Source of the DNA: Leishmania mexicana MHOM/GT/2001/U1103
Taxonomy: Eukaryota > Euglenozoa > Kinetoplastea > Trypanosomatida > Trypanosomatidae
DNA length: 64,000 bases
Assembly (NCBI RefSeq): GCF_000234665.1
Contig: NC_018324.1
Location: forward strand, 2,600,944-2,664,943
Direction: 5' to 3'
The notes under the pieces are model-generated. The model made no database searches, had not been told where the DNA came from, and saw nothing but the letters and a program-made list of their open reading frames with translations. A program made the position numbers and the translations under genes. How positions within the stretch are numbered: the first letter of the stretch is position 1; the number at the start of each line of letters is the position of its first letter. Below, one piece after another: positions 28,620-39,500 of the stretch.

Positions 28620-29051
28620 GTTGTCCGCACCTGTGCTTCCTGATCTCCTGTAGGATAATTTTTCTCTTTGAAGGGACAAGTAGGATGCCCACGGGGCCCT
28701 GCAAGCGACGCACCAGACAAGAAACGCACCCCAAACTACGGCTATAAGGATCACGGCCGCTGCTCACGATACAGTCCCAAAGCACAGAGAGCAAAGCAGA
28801 AACACCATCAGGAAGAGAAGTTGGCACAGAGAGACAATGTCAGAAAGCAGAGTTGACCATCGAGCCTGGAGACATGCCTAAGAAAGCGCATCCTCACCCG
28901 GCGAGTTGCGGACCTGCGAGTTCATATGCTGTCCATAACAAGACCACGTTCCCAAAAATCACCCCTCTCTGTTCTGTTTCATAGTCGTAGCTTAACTACC
29001 TCATTGTATTTCCCACACACACACGAGAAAAAAAAAACAGTAATCAACCCT
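28620..29051. other. Short intergenic spacer
   Basis: Spacer between the MYST gene and the RRM-like gene. It contains an A-run near 29027-29036 (T-tract on the minus strand). No separate gene seen. Confidence 0.5.
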
Positions 29052-29891
29052 TCACGATGGCGCGCTGGTCCAGTACAGCTTTTCAGCCGCAAGGCGCCGC
29101 TTCAGGAGCTTCGGCTTCTCCGAGGCGTTAACCACAAGCAGGGGCCCTTGCTTACCGACGCTAAAAAGAACATCCAAGCCCTGCAGCGCAACCAGCACGT
29201 CTTCAACAATAAGACCTGACACCTTGCTCAGCTCCCCCACGGTGACCGGGGAACCCCGTGCTTCGAGCGCAAACACGGCAAACAGCACCTCTTCGCGCCA
29301 CACTTTACGAAAAAGAGCATTGCCGCTCTTGCTAAGCGGGCGTTCAGGAGTGCCAACCATCCCCTCCAGCCTTGCCATTTCATAGGACAGCCGGACTAGA
29401 AAGCTACCATAGCCTTTTGATCGAAAAGGCGGCAGCACCATCACGCACGATAGAGTGTTCATACAACTCGAGCTGCTCGTCCATTCTTTGCTAAAGTAGC
29501 CCACGAAGTGAAACCCCTCATCATCGACCTCGAACAACGCATTGAACGAGAAAAAGTGAACATCATCTAGTGTCACCTTGTCGACGAGAAACAGCTTTGA
29601 TAACAAGCAAATTCGCCGTGACATAGCGGCACAGTGCGGCTTTCTACCATCGAGCGCGAACACACAAAAACGACGCTCCTCGTCTCTATAAACCTCATCG
29701 CCCGGGATCCAGAAGGCATTACTACAGCGCTGCAGATGCTGCTGCAAATGACCCGCCTGTGCAAATGTGCAGAGGCACGAGTCGCAGAGGTAAATGGTGC
29801 CTCTGTGATTGAACAACGAAAGTGCGGTGTGCTCAGCCACACCACAGAAAGAGTGGCGCGGTGATACGACTTGAACGGGAACGACGTTCAT
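29052..29891 (-). CDS. MYST-family histone acetyltransferase (small, no chromodomain)
   Basis: This 279-aa nuclear lysine acetyltransferase is of the Esa1/Tip60 type. A C2HC zinc finger is visible as C36-x2-C39-x12-H52-x3-C56. The MYST core follows: ICLLSKLFLVDKVTLDDV, GFHFVGYFSKEW, the active-site Cys strand LSCVMVLPP (C149), the acetyl-CoA loop RSKGYGSFL (about 157-165), and the catalytic glutamate in LSYEMARLEG (E171). The end of the domain is TPERPLSKSG. No N-terminal chromodomain is present in the accepted frame. The start at ATG 29891 is preferred to 30014 because a strong polypyrimidine-AG lies between them at 29941. Which trypanosomatid HAT number this is cannot be settled by eye. Confidence 0.9.
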   Translation of the reverse strand: MNVVPVQVVSPRHSFCGVAEHTALSLFNHRGTIYLCDSCLCTFAQAGHLQQHLQRCSNAFWIPGDEVYRDEERRFCVFALDGRKPHCAAMSRRICLLSKLFLVDKVTLDDVHFFSFNALFEVDDEGFHFVGYFSKEWTSSSSCMNTLSCVMVLPPFRSKGYGSFLVRLSYEMARLEGMVGTPERPLSKSGNALFRKVWREEVLFAVFALEARGSPVTVGELSKVSGLIVEDVLVALQGLDVLFSVGKQGPLLVVNASEKPKLLKRRLAAEKLYWTSAPS

Positions 29892-29940
29892 ACAATCACC
29901 CCCACAGTCGTCGAATCCGGCGCTGGTGTTCCTTTCTGCC

Positions 29941-29970
29941 CTGCAAGAATCAAAACCGTAAAAAAAGGTG
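29941..29970 (-). promoter_or_regulatory. Probable spliced-leader acceptor of the MYST gene
   Basis: A T/C-rich run on the minus strand (about 29950-29975, including a 7-T core) is followed by CTTGCAG, with the AG at 29941-29942. It lies about 50 bases upstream of the ATG at 29891 and excludes the in-frame ATG at 30014 from the mature mRNA. Confidence 0.55.
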
Positions 29971-29975
29971 AAGAG

Positions 29976-30442
29976 AGCAGAGAAGTAGGGTAGCAAGCAA
30001 CAAGCGCACCACATTCATCGCTAAAACACAAAGGTCTGCAAGTGCGCGTCCCTGCACGGGAGTACATGACTATCAGCATGCTTTGAACACTCCACGCTTC
30101 TGCTAGAAGCGGAACTCTTGTCACAAGACCATTCGGCGTGGCAGAATCCTGGGAAGGAAAAAAAGCAATCGCTCACCGAGAACGCACTACCACGGAGAAA
30201 AATAGCGCAATCGTAGAAGATGGCAAAGATGCGCACAACCCTGCCACGGTTGTCCTTCCTGTTTCATTTCTCTGGGGTGTCCTAGTATAAAATCCCAAAA
30301 AACACAGATAAAAAACGGAAGCGAGTCAGCACACAACCTAACGTCTTGCACACAGAAAAACTGCATGAAGACAGGGCTACCATACGCTACTACGTGTTCT
30401 GAGTTTGTTGTACAAGTCCCAAAATTCTAGCAAACAGAAGTC
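29976..30442. other. Intergenic spacer, no gene seen
   Basis: Spacer between the small membrane-protein gene and the MYST acceptor. The minus-strand extension of the MYST frame to 30014 is judged untranslated. Nothing else recognised. Confidence 0.5.
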
Positions 30443-30817
30443 CTAATGATGACCGAGGTCGACCGCTCCAGGGGCCGGACGATGAATGGCCGGACCCGCA
30501 GCGTAACCCTCACCGATATCGAAGGAGAAGTCCCACGGCTTTCGGTCCTGGGAACGCCACCCGTAGTCCAGAGCGCTGGGGCCGCCACCGGAAATATCAT
30601 CCAGCTTTGACCAGAAGCCGTCCATCATGATTGCGCCCACGAGGAGAAACGGGCCTGTGCAGCACAGGACCATCCAGTAATTCTGGCCGGGCTTGTGGTA
30701 CACCTCGCTAGTCCAGTAGCCGACGCCACGCAGACCAAAGTTCGGGCGCGCCTTCGCCTTGCTGTTAAAAGCAAGCATATATGTGCGCTTGCTAACGGAG
30801 AGCGCTTGGCGAAACAT
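30443..30817 (-). CDS. Small single-span, probably mitochondrial protein
   Basis: This 124-aa protein starts at ATG 30817. The N-terminus is basic with hydroxylated residues (MFRQALSVSKRTYMLAF), a mitochondrial-targeting look. One membrane segment is at about residues 47-65 (NYWMVLCCTGPFLLVGAIM). The C-terminal part is soluble, rich in Trp, Gly and Pro (LDYGWRSQDRKPWDFSF). The architecture resembles accessory subunits of respiratory complexes or ATP synthase, where trypanosomatids have many lineage-specific single-span proteins, but no named subunit is recognised. Composition and length make it a convincing gene. Confidence 0.7.
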   Translation of the reverse strand: MFRQALSVSKRTYMLAFNSKAKARPNFGLRGVGYWTSEVYHKPGQNYWMVLCCTGPFLLVGAIMMDGFWSKLDDISGGGPSALDYGWRSQDRKPWDFSFDIGEGYAAGPAIHRPAPGAVDLGHH

Positions 30818-32022
30818 CTTTGATAGAATGAGTTAGAAGAGAAGCAAAATGTGTACACTACCTGCAGGGCACATGATCGTAAGTAACAATACCGAGGAGG
30901 TGATGCCACCACAAAAAAATAACATATACATGTATGCATATATGTCAAAGAGAAAGAAGTGGGGTAAGGGAGAGAAGAGACTTGCATCCGCACATAGAGT
31001 ACTACAAGCAGAGAGCTCAACCACTTCAGCGCTCCTGAGCACCAAGCAGCAGAAAAACCACTGTCGATCATTTTCGACACCACCACCATCCTCTTTCACT
31101 ACTCAGCACGCGCCTCAACGCACCACGCTAAACTACAGTGCGAAGATATATATATTTCGATCTTGGTTTGTTCTTTGTGTGTCATGCTTCTCAGTTGACC
31201 CCCAGAAAAAAAGCCAAAAAAGAGATGAAGCAAAGACGAAATCTAACCCTTCCGGGTGAAGTCTATCCGGTATGAAAAAAAGGAAAGAAACACAAACGTC
31301 TTTCCTTGTTCAAAGCTCCGTCAACATCCATCCAATAATCTTTGGCAATTTGGCGACTAGGTGTCTGATATCGTCAACTGGAGGATGTTAGGCGAAAATA
31401 AGACAGAAAAAAAATACAGCATGAAACGAAACAAAAAAAAACAGGCCCAAACGAGATAAACCGAAGCTTCGAGACAAATAAACAAGGGAAAGGGGGAAAA
31501 AGAGACACACTCAGTGAAAAGCACGAATTCCCTCGAGAAAACACGACGAAGTGCTCTGCTACCACTACATCAGCATTGAACACATACTTGGGCGCAATCG
31601 CAAAGTCATTCAGCTTTTCCCATTTTTTCCCTGCTACAGCAGCAATGTCAATACAAACTCCGTAAAGTTGCATTATTCTTGCGATTCGACATTGCAACGA
31701 ACTCATATTGAGCGTCGCACTTACAGGTATGTTTCCCGACAACACGAAACATGTACAGCAGGGTCGACCTCAGAGACAAAGAGATCCACAAGAGAAGGAT
31801 TGACCGTATGAAGCATTTTGTTTCCTCTATACATACACATGGAGAGAAAGCCAATGTGCATACCTAAAAGCAAAGAGCGAGGAGGGTGCCATACGCACAA
31901 AAAGGAAGCTAATAGGCAAATAGAAAAAGGCGTCGGTACACGAAAACATACATACAAAGGAGAACCAATAATAATAATAAAACGTTCACTATGCGACGGC
32001 CTAAACCGTGCTGCAAATCTCC
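30818..32022. other. Long spacer, no gene seen
   Basis: 1.2 kb between the PSP1 gene and the small membrane-protein gene. It has A-rich runs (31410-31440), short AT alternations (31147-31156) and an AAT triplet run (31969-31980). A single CTAACCCT occurs at 31243-31250, not in tandem. Open frames are short and compositionally biased. Confidence 0.6.
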
Positions 32023-32748
32023 TTACTCGTGATTGCGAAGTTTCTCCATCCAGATACGGCAGCCATATTCGCGGTAGAGTTCCTTCAGAAGCTGCACAAA
32101 ATCGATGCGTGTCCGGGCCTCGTAATAGAAAGTCAGCTTTTTCTTGTCAAACTGGTACTCTGCGTACGCAATCTCCATCGGCAGGCCATGCGAGCGTGCC
32201 TTTGCCTGACAGAAGGCAGCGGCCATCGCCTCAGCATCTTTCAGATCGGTTGCCCAGTAGTCCACTTCGCGTTGGGTGGCGTGGCGCAAAATGCTCCCGA
32301 CAGGGCCTGTGCGTTCCACATACGTTTTTTGAGAGCTTGTGTTGACGCGGATCACAACCCCGATATCGATACCTCGGTCGCCCTGAACCACAACGTACTG
32401 GCCTTTATCCACCTCCATCGATGACACAAATTCAGCTTGATGGCACTTGAACTGCACAAGGGTGTTGCACACCGATGGCCCGCCAGGAGCAGGAGGGGCA
32501 CGGTCCTCTTTTTCCTGAAATAGCTCGTGCGCAGGCAGCGTATAAGCATCTTCCATATCCGCCATCATGTCAGCAGCGGAGTGAGTGCCTGCAGGCAAGC
32601 ACTTCCACTTGTACGGGTTGTGTTGAGCAACGGTGCGTCGAACCACTGCAGGGGCTACAGGAGCCACGTTTACCGCCGCAATCTTCCCCTTTGGGGGTTG
32701 CGGGAGCGTCGCTTGCACATTGGTGATATCTGTCAGTGTGGCAAGCAT
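32023..32748 (-). CDS. PSP1 C-terminal-domain protein
   Basis: This 241-aa protein starts at ATG 32748 (MLATLTDITNVQ). The C-terminal 100 residues form the PSP1 domain: GQYVVVQGDRGIDIGVVIRV, then a spacer, and YAEYQFDKKKLTFYYEARTRIDFVQLLKELY with the final CRIWMEKL. PSP1-domain proteins are common in trypanosomatids and bacteria (YaaT), and several associate with RNA or translation regulation. The specific role here is not known. The N-terminal half is Ala/Pro-rich and probably disordered. The frame is open upstream to 33096, but that part is unlike protein (Cys, Phe and Ser-rich), so the inner ATG is chosen. In this window it is the last gene on the chromosome-36-like arm, beside the junction. 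Confidence 0.8.
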   Translation of the reverse strand: MLATLTDITNVQATLPQPPKGKIAAVNVAPVAPAVVRRTVAQHNPYKWKCLPAGTHSAADMMADMEDAYTLPAHELFQEKEDRAPPAPGGPSVCNTLVQFKCHQAEFVSSMEVDKGQYVVVQGDRGIDIGVVIRVNTSSQKTYVERTGPVGSILRHATQREVDYWATDLKDAEAMAAAFCQAKARSHGLPMEIAYAEYQFDKKKLTFYYEARTRIDFVQLLKELYREYGCRIWMEKLRNHE

Positions 32749-33719
32749 CTTGAAACGAAGTGTATGTATGAAAATGCAATAATAAAAAAGACGCGTGCGT
32801 GTATGAACAAGAAAACAAACAGTAGAACTAGTACAATCGTTGAAATCTAGAAAGGTACAGGGAGTTACAAGGCGGAAGAGGTTTAGAACTTGCAAAGCCA
32901 GGGCGCCTATAGATCGCTCTGTAACCAAGCATTTATCTACTGTGAGTTGCGGGGAATAAATAGCGTGGCACACACGAGAAGCAGAGAGGACAGAAGGCAT
33001 GAGGATAAATAAAAGCATACGAGGCGAGTTGCTCAGCAGAAGGATCACAGAGGCTGACATGCGCCCCTCAAAAAATGTAGCTTTGTTTCGCGGCACCCCT
33101 TGATATTCGAAGAGATGATGTCATTTAAACGCCGCCACACGCACGTACGTATCTGACTATAGGCACACAAACACACAAGAAAAACATCGGCACAGCATGC
33201 CAAAGTGAAAACCAGGTCACCTGCGACTGCCGTCCCTTTTACTGAAGAACGGACACCATAGAATATTATCATTCGTCATTTTCTTCACCTCCAGGCGAGC
33301 ACAGATGTTTTTCTTTTTTTCACTGCGATTCCATACAGGCGCGCAGAGGCATCAGCAAGGCTAAAAAGTTTCATTCACACAAACATGCATTCTTGCACAA
33401 AAGTGCGTCGACCAGTAAAGGTCTACGTTTGTTCGACCACGTCATCTCATGCAGGGCTCAATATCGTTCCTCTACACGACGATGCGTCATCAAGGCCAAC
33501 TACCTCACCTGGGGGTGGTGCTGCATCCGCACCCATTTCTAAGCCTACCAAAACCCCAAAGACACTCTGGAGAAATGGTGCTGCGCAACGCGGCTTCATC
33601 TCTAGTTTCATCTTTCCTCATCAGTTCCGAAAAGTTGCAGAAGGAGAGAGAGTCACAAGAACAGGCACACGCAGTAGTCAGCTCAGAGATGGGGGAGGGG
33701 AGGAGTGAGCACTCAGCGG
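32749..33719. other. Left flank of the gene-free junction gap
   Basis: Ordinary-looking spacer, A/T-richer than what follows, with no gene. It includes the 5' region of the PSP1 gene. No tandem telomeric hexamers (CCCTAA or TTAGGG) were found here. Confidence 0.6.
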
Positions 33720-35369
33720 AAATGTGTCGGCGAAACCCCCTCCGCAGCCACAGACCACAACACATTCTGCTGGCCCCCACTCGGAACCTCATGCAACCGG
33801 GTGCGCGGACAGAGAGCCTTTGCCGAAACCCACTCACCAGATCCACTCCAGGCTGGAAAAGGGATGTGCCTCCCCCCTCGGCGTGCGTCCGCGCACCTCT
33901 GTCGATGACGCGTGTGCGGCACACGCCGTTTCAAGCGGCAAAAAGCACCTTTGGCGAAATTGCGCGGACAGGCGCAATCCACTTGAATGGCGGCTGGGGT
34001 GGCGCTCCGCCCCCGGCCTGGCATCGTGGTCCATCAACGGGGGAAGGCGTTGGCCTTGTGGGAAACCGCGTGCGGGAATGCGACTGTGTACCGAGAAAAA
34101 AAAACCGTGCCACCCCCCCAAATTATCGCGGTACCATCTCATGGTTGAGCAATTCGTCGGCAGAAAAGTCTTGTATGCAGGCGTTGCCTAACGGTAAGGA
34201 AGAAAGTTTCGACAAGCCGCTTTCCCTCTTTTTCCCCAGTCTTGCACGCACAGTGGTTTTTAGCCCGCGCCAGCGACCTTTTATTCCCTGAAAAGAGCAA
34301 GGCGGCGGGTCCCAGCGAAAGCGGCCCGCCGTGTGCCTCGGGTCCGCGCGCGTTGCCTACGAACAAGCGCCGCGCCTCCAAGATCGACCTCCTGCGCAGC
34401 ACTTGGTTTCCTCCACGGGTCAACCCATAGCCCGCCCAAACTGACGGATAAGTCCGCCGCCTGAAGGACCCTCTTTGAATGGGGAATCTGCGGTGGCCAT
34501 GTTTCTCGGCGCTGCGGCGTCATGCGGGGGCTCCCGCGTGGGGCGGTGCCGCGGCCCGGGCGTCTTGCGCCGTGGCGCGCGCGCCTCGCGGAGGGATCCG
34601 CGTGGGGGAAACGCATCCGGCACCGACCCCCACGCCATCTGCTGGCTGTGCCTTGCTTCTTTCCGAAGCCGTAGCCGCAAAGCCGCCCCACCCCTTGGCC
34701 CCCCAGAAACCGGTGTTCATGACTACACGCCGGATCGCCGTGCCGCCGGTGGGCTCGCCGAGAAGTGGCCTCATTGGGTGGTCGGCTTTTCTGTGTTAAT
34801 GCCTTGCTTTGCGTCCGGGGGAAAGCGTTTGCGCTTGCGCCAAAGCCGCCGCCGCGACGGCTGCGCACCGTGCCTGGCCGCGCGCGCCCATGTCCGTAAT
34901 TTGGTCTTGCGGGTTGCCGGCCGCCACTGCCCACCCTCGTGTGTGCGGGGCCTGCTTTTCGCGGCGGCGGGGCACCCGCGACGCCAACGCTGCTCTCCGT
35001 CGGCGCGCCGAGTGCTGACAAAAAACCCGCCGTTTCGGAAGGCCTTGTTCCACAGCGGAGTTGCCGGGGAACTTTGCAAACAAAGGCGTTTCCTTGGCGT
35101 GCTAAACCACGCGCCGGGGAAAATGGGGCAGGCGGCGCCGCCCCCAAAAGCGTTTGCGCATCCCAACGGCGAAAAAGAAGGCGTGACCCCCCGCCGGTGG
35201 CGAAGCTTGGATGCGGGGGCGGGCCCTGCGCCTCGGCGCTTCTTGCCGCCGGGGGGGGTGTCCGCGCGCGGGGTGTGGGCCGGTGTGCTGTGCGGGGGTT
35301 GGGGCCGGGGGGGGCCCGCGCCCCGTGCCCCCAAGCCAACACCCGCCCCCCAACCCAAACCCGAACACC
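33720..35369. other. Anomalous GC-rich, homopolymer-rich block
   Basis: About 1.65 kb whose texture differs from everything else in the window. GC is visibly much higher, and the sequence is studded with short homopolymer runs (CCCC, GGGG, AAAA, TTT). There is no recognisable gene or repeat unit. Several long open frames on both strands exist only because GC-rich sequence has few stops. The right end runs directly into the truncated SIDER2 copy at 35370. Just before that point it seems to hold a garbled version of the retroposon's expected 3' sequence. It may be real junction or subtelomere-derived DNA, or unpolished low-quality sequence used to close a gap. Confidence 0.7.
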
Positions 35370-35828
35370 GCCGCACACACACGCGCCACGGCAACGCGCC
35401 CACTCAGCCACCCGAGCACGGCCCCCCGCCTCAAGCCCTACCCACCCACACCCGCTCCGCAGGTCGCCTCGCAGACGTCCCCCGTTGCGCCATCCACCAC
35501 GCCGTACGACGGCGGGGCCGGGTGGGATGCGCTCCGGTCGCGCTGACACTTCGCCCATCATATCGGCGGCGCACGCGTGTCCACGCTCGCAGGCCGCTCC
35601 GGCGCAGCACCATCCTGGACACGACCGCCGGCATCAGCAGCAATGCATGGCTCTGACCTCCCCCGACGTCGTGGGTGCTTGACCCTGCCACCATCAGAGG
35701 CGGTTCCGCATCAGCAGGTGGGGGGATGGCAGGGAGGAAGCGGGGGCTGCTTGGCTTCCCCGCAGACCGACAAGACACGGAACCCTGTGACACCACGCGG
35801 GGGGGGGGGGGTCCCCTCACAGTCATCC
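35370..35828 (-). mobile_element. SIDER2-type degenerate retroposon, copy A (3' truncated)
   Basis: 459 bases nearly identical to copies B and C. Sense is taken as the minus strand because, there, the motif GTGG-TGTCACAGGGTTC and, about 100 bases on, ATGGTGGCAGGGTC resemble the two 79-bp signatures shared by trypanosomatid ingi/L1Tc-clade elements. Compared with B and C it lacks about 54 bases at its 3' (left) end, where the anomalous GC-rich block begins. The poly-G tract near 35800-35812 is the longest of the three copies. It lies 745 bases downstream of the RPC2 stop. Confidence 0.8.
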
Positions 35829-36572
35829 CGGTGGCGGAGAGGGGTAGACGCTAAAAAAACGACAGGCGTGGCGAAGAGTATATCTGTGGATGTGTGTAAG
35901 AGCTCTGCGGTTGCACTGCGCATCTCTGTAGAGCATGTGGCCTTGCTTGCACCACAGTGCGTGCACAACATCGCACGCAGTCGACCCTCTTCCTGCGGGC
36001 GTACTCAATGTAGACCATGTTGAAGCGCCATACGGAGGATAAAGGCGCGCAAGACCGTCCTCTCGCGCCTCTGGTTACCCTCAGCGTAAGCGGAGGGATC
36101 ATCCTGGACCACGTTTTATGCCCGTGGTTGTTGGTGGAGGGAATGGCATGTGGAAAGGGAACAAGGGTCACAGATGCCGTGCGGGGCGCAGTGATCAGAG
36201 GACCAAACAGTGAGGCGGGTGTAAAGAGGGTACGAGCGCGAGTGTGTAGAACGAGCGAGGGATGGCGCGGAGATGACGACGGGGGACGCCCACAAGCCGT
36301 CTAAAGGAATCTGTTTCAAGAGACGCCGCGAACGTGTGCCGTCCTTGTGCCACGTCAGGGAGGGAGGTGGGCCACATCTCATTTATTTTTCGGGATGGTG
36401 AAGCAGGACAGTTGTTGTCAGAGCCGTCGCTGAGGCCTCGCGAGAAAACAAAACTAGCTCCGCGTGCAACACAGGGAGTGCATGACTGAACGCTGCTAGT
36501 TTTCTGTCCATTACACGGGGTATCGTTAAGAGGAAAGGGAAAGAAGATGCGTAATGCCACTCCGCGTGGCGG
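35829..36572. other. Probable 3' UTR of RPC2, no gene seen
   Basis: About 740 bases between the RPC2 stop and SIDER2 copy A. No open frame of quality and no telomeric repeats. A short A-run at 35852-35859 lies just beyond the retroposon 5' end. Confidence 0.5.
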
Positions 36573-39500
36573 CTATGTCGGGGAGTCCATTGTGAGGCGA
36601 AGACTGACACCCATGCCCTGTAGTTCTTGGATCAGTAGCTTGAAGGCGTAGGGCATGTTCACCTTGGAGGTAGTCCCCTTGGTTTTGCAGTACGTGCACC
36701 GATTGTTGTAGCCGAGGTTACCGCACACGTGGCAAATGTCCGCCGTGAACATGTCGGAGCTGATAAGCAGTCGCTCGTTGAGGAGGTTGGACGCGCCGTA
36801 GCCCACCATGCAGTCGCGCTCCATCTCACCAACGCGGAGTCCTCCACTGCGAGACCGGCCCTCGGTTGGCTGGCGAGTCAGCATCGACCGTGGCCCGGTC
36901 GAGCGGGCGTGCATCTTGTCTGTGACCATGTGCTTGAGGCGCTGGTAGTAGATGGGGCCGAAGAAAACGTAGCCCTGCATTAACTCGCCCGTGATTCCCG
37001 AATAAAAGACATCCTTGCCGTGGTAGTTGTAGCCAAAGGAGAGGAGCTGCTGGCTGATGCTGTCGGCCGAGTCGCCGCCGAAGGCGGTGCCGTCGCCCAT
37101 CGACCCTCGAAGCGCTGCCGCCTTAGAGCAAACGAGCTCGAGCAGCTTGCCGACCGTCATGCGGCTGGGGAAGCCGTGCGGGTTCATGATCATATCGGGG
37201 CACATGCCGCGCTCGTTGAAAGGCATGTCAACTCCGTTCACAATCAGGCCGACGACGCCCTTCTGGCCGTGACGTGATGAGAACTTGTCACCGGGCTCTG
37301 GTGGTCGCACCTCCCGCGTGACCACCTTAACTTTCTGATCGACGTCGAGCGACCTGTCGTAGTCGCCGGGGGGCGAGATGATGACATGGTCAACGACCGC
37401 AGGCTGCGGATACTTGTACACTAGCGGCGCCGGCCGCGGGTCACCGCCAGCGACCGGGGTGAACTTGTTCACGAGGACGTCGTACTGCTGCACAAGGACA
37501 CCTTTGCTGGCAACGCCGTCTGGGTTGAGTGCCTTGAACTTCCCGGTGCCGCTATTCTTCTCCGGCGGCAAGATGACATCGAACTCGCCGCCCGCGTACT
37601 TTTCCAAGTCCACTTCGTGCTTGCGCAGCACCACGCAGCGGCCGTACCCGCGGTCCAGGGAGGACTTGTTGTACACCTGCGCATCCTCAATATCGTAACC
37701 GCTGTAGCTCATGACGCACACCATGGCGTTGATGCCGGCGCCGAGCCTTTCGTAGTGTGTCAGCGACATGGCCTTTGTGCGGCACAGAGGCCGCTGTGGG
37801 TAGGCACCGAGGAGGAGCACCGTGTCGGCGCGTATGTATTGGTTGAGCGCCACGGTGCCGAGGGCCTGCTTGCCCATGGCGGACTGGAAGGTGTTTCGGG
37901 CGGACTGGTTGTGGTGCGGGTAAGGGATAATGCCGGCCACGACGCCCAATAGCGACAGCGGCTCCACTTCGAGGTGGGTGGTGTAGGGCCTGATGTCGGC
38001 AGGGTAGACGGCGATGAGGCAGTCATTCGATTCATTCACGTCCACGTACTCGATCAGCCCCTCCGCCAGAAAATCGTTGTGGGTGCACAAGCGGTCGCGC
38101 AGGCGGTCGAGGTGGGCGGAGGTGACGGCCGGCTTTCCGTCCCGCACGATGATGAGCAGGCGAACGATGCGACCGCCATCACTGCCGATCTGGACGGTGC
38201 GCTGCCGTGGCTGCGTTGAGATGGACACGTGCGGGTGAAGACGGCCGGAGCGCCGGAGAGCGCGGATGCCGGCGCAGAGTCGGTTGGGGTAGCGGTGAAT
38301 GCCAATGAGGGTACCGTTGAGGAACACGGTGTAGTAGTGCAGAAAGTCCGTCGGCGTAACCGTGTCGATCTCCTCCACGCCAAGTGAGTGCGCGGCGGCA
38401 CGGACGTAGTTGTCGTTCAGGTCCAAGGTGACCTGACTAAGCGTCGCAAAGTTTTTCACCAGACCGCAACTCTCACCTTCTGGCGTATCGCAGGGGCACA
38501 CCATCCCCCACTGACTCGGCTGCAACGAGCGTGGGCCACTTACCTTGCGCGTCTTCTCGAACGAGGACGCCAGCCTTGTCATCATGCCGAGGCTGGCAAT
38601 GTACGAGAGTCTCGAGAGCACCTGTGTGATGCCCTGCCGGTTCATGTTGAAGCGCTTCAAGTCCCATCGCCCACTGCTGATCGCCATGCGCATGCCGTTC
38701 TGGATCACCTCCATCTTGCTTTCCATCAGCTGCTTCACGTTGAAGGGGCGCGTGGAGTCCTTTTTCGACAGCTGCTGATCCATCGCCGTCTTCACAACGC
38801 GGTTAAATTGCTTCAGCAAGTCCTCAAACAAGAGCGCCATCAGCGTGCCGGTCGTCTCGAACCGCTTGTTGCCGTAGAAGTCGCGCTCGTCAAGCAGCGA
38901 TGCGTCGAAGCTGGCCTCGATCATGCCACGTACCATGAAACAGACGTAGAACGCCTTGTGGCGAAAGTTCCAGTCCTTCTGCACCTGCGCCTCCCGAATG
39001 TGGCAGAGCAGCACGTTGGCGAGAAACTCGGCCGCCTTGTCGGCCTTCGACCTGTTCACTTGGCGCTGCTGCGTCTCCTCCGCCTCCCACACCGTCTCCT
39101 TCCGCTTCTCGCCGATGTACTGCAGGGCGTCGTTTTGCGTGACCACGTTCAACAGACGCGCCTCCTCGAAGCACGGAAAAAGGATCGCCTGAAACTCTGG
39201 CGAAGTGCCGATGCACTGGGTGATGTGCTGATCATTCTCCAAGCCGAGTGCCTTGAGCACGACAATGATCGGGATGTCCTCTGTGAAGGAGCGATGCGTG
39301 AGCACGATGCTGCCCTTCTTGAAGGTAACGGCGCACTTGGAGATGGAGTAGTGCGTCTTGCTCTGCACGTGGGCCGAGATGCTGCCGTGTTCGTCAGCCT
39401 CAATGATGACACGGTTCTTGCTCTGCTGCTCCTGAACCAGGCACACCTTTTCAACGCCTTTGATAATGAAGTAGCCACCAGGGTCGAGTGGGCACTCGCG

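Noticed and set aside
29892..30014. N-terminal extension of the MYST protein to the ATG at 30014
   Set aside because: A strong polypyrimidine-AG between the two ATGs would remove it from the mRNA, and the extension is Cys/Phe-rich and unlike the family.
31243..31250. CTAACCCT, a telomere-like octamer
   Set aside because: Single occurrence, not tandem, inside an ordinary spacer and not in the junction gap. Not evidence of an interstitial telomere.
34281..35561. A 426-codon minus-strand open frame in the GC-rich block
   Set aside because: It is open because GC-rich sequence has few stop codons. The translation is Arg/Gly/Pro-rich without domains, and it runs through both the anomalous block and SIDER2 copy A.
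34475..35656. Long plus-strand open frame in the same block
   Set aside because: Same GC effect, opposite strand to all genes, and continues into the retroposon antisense.
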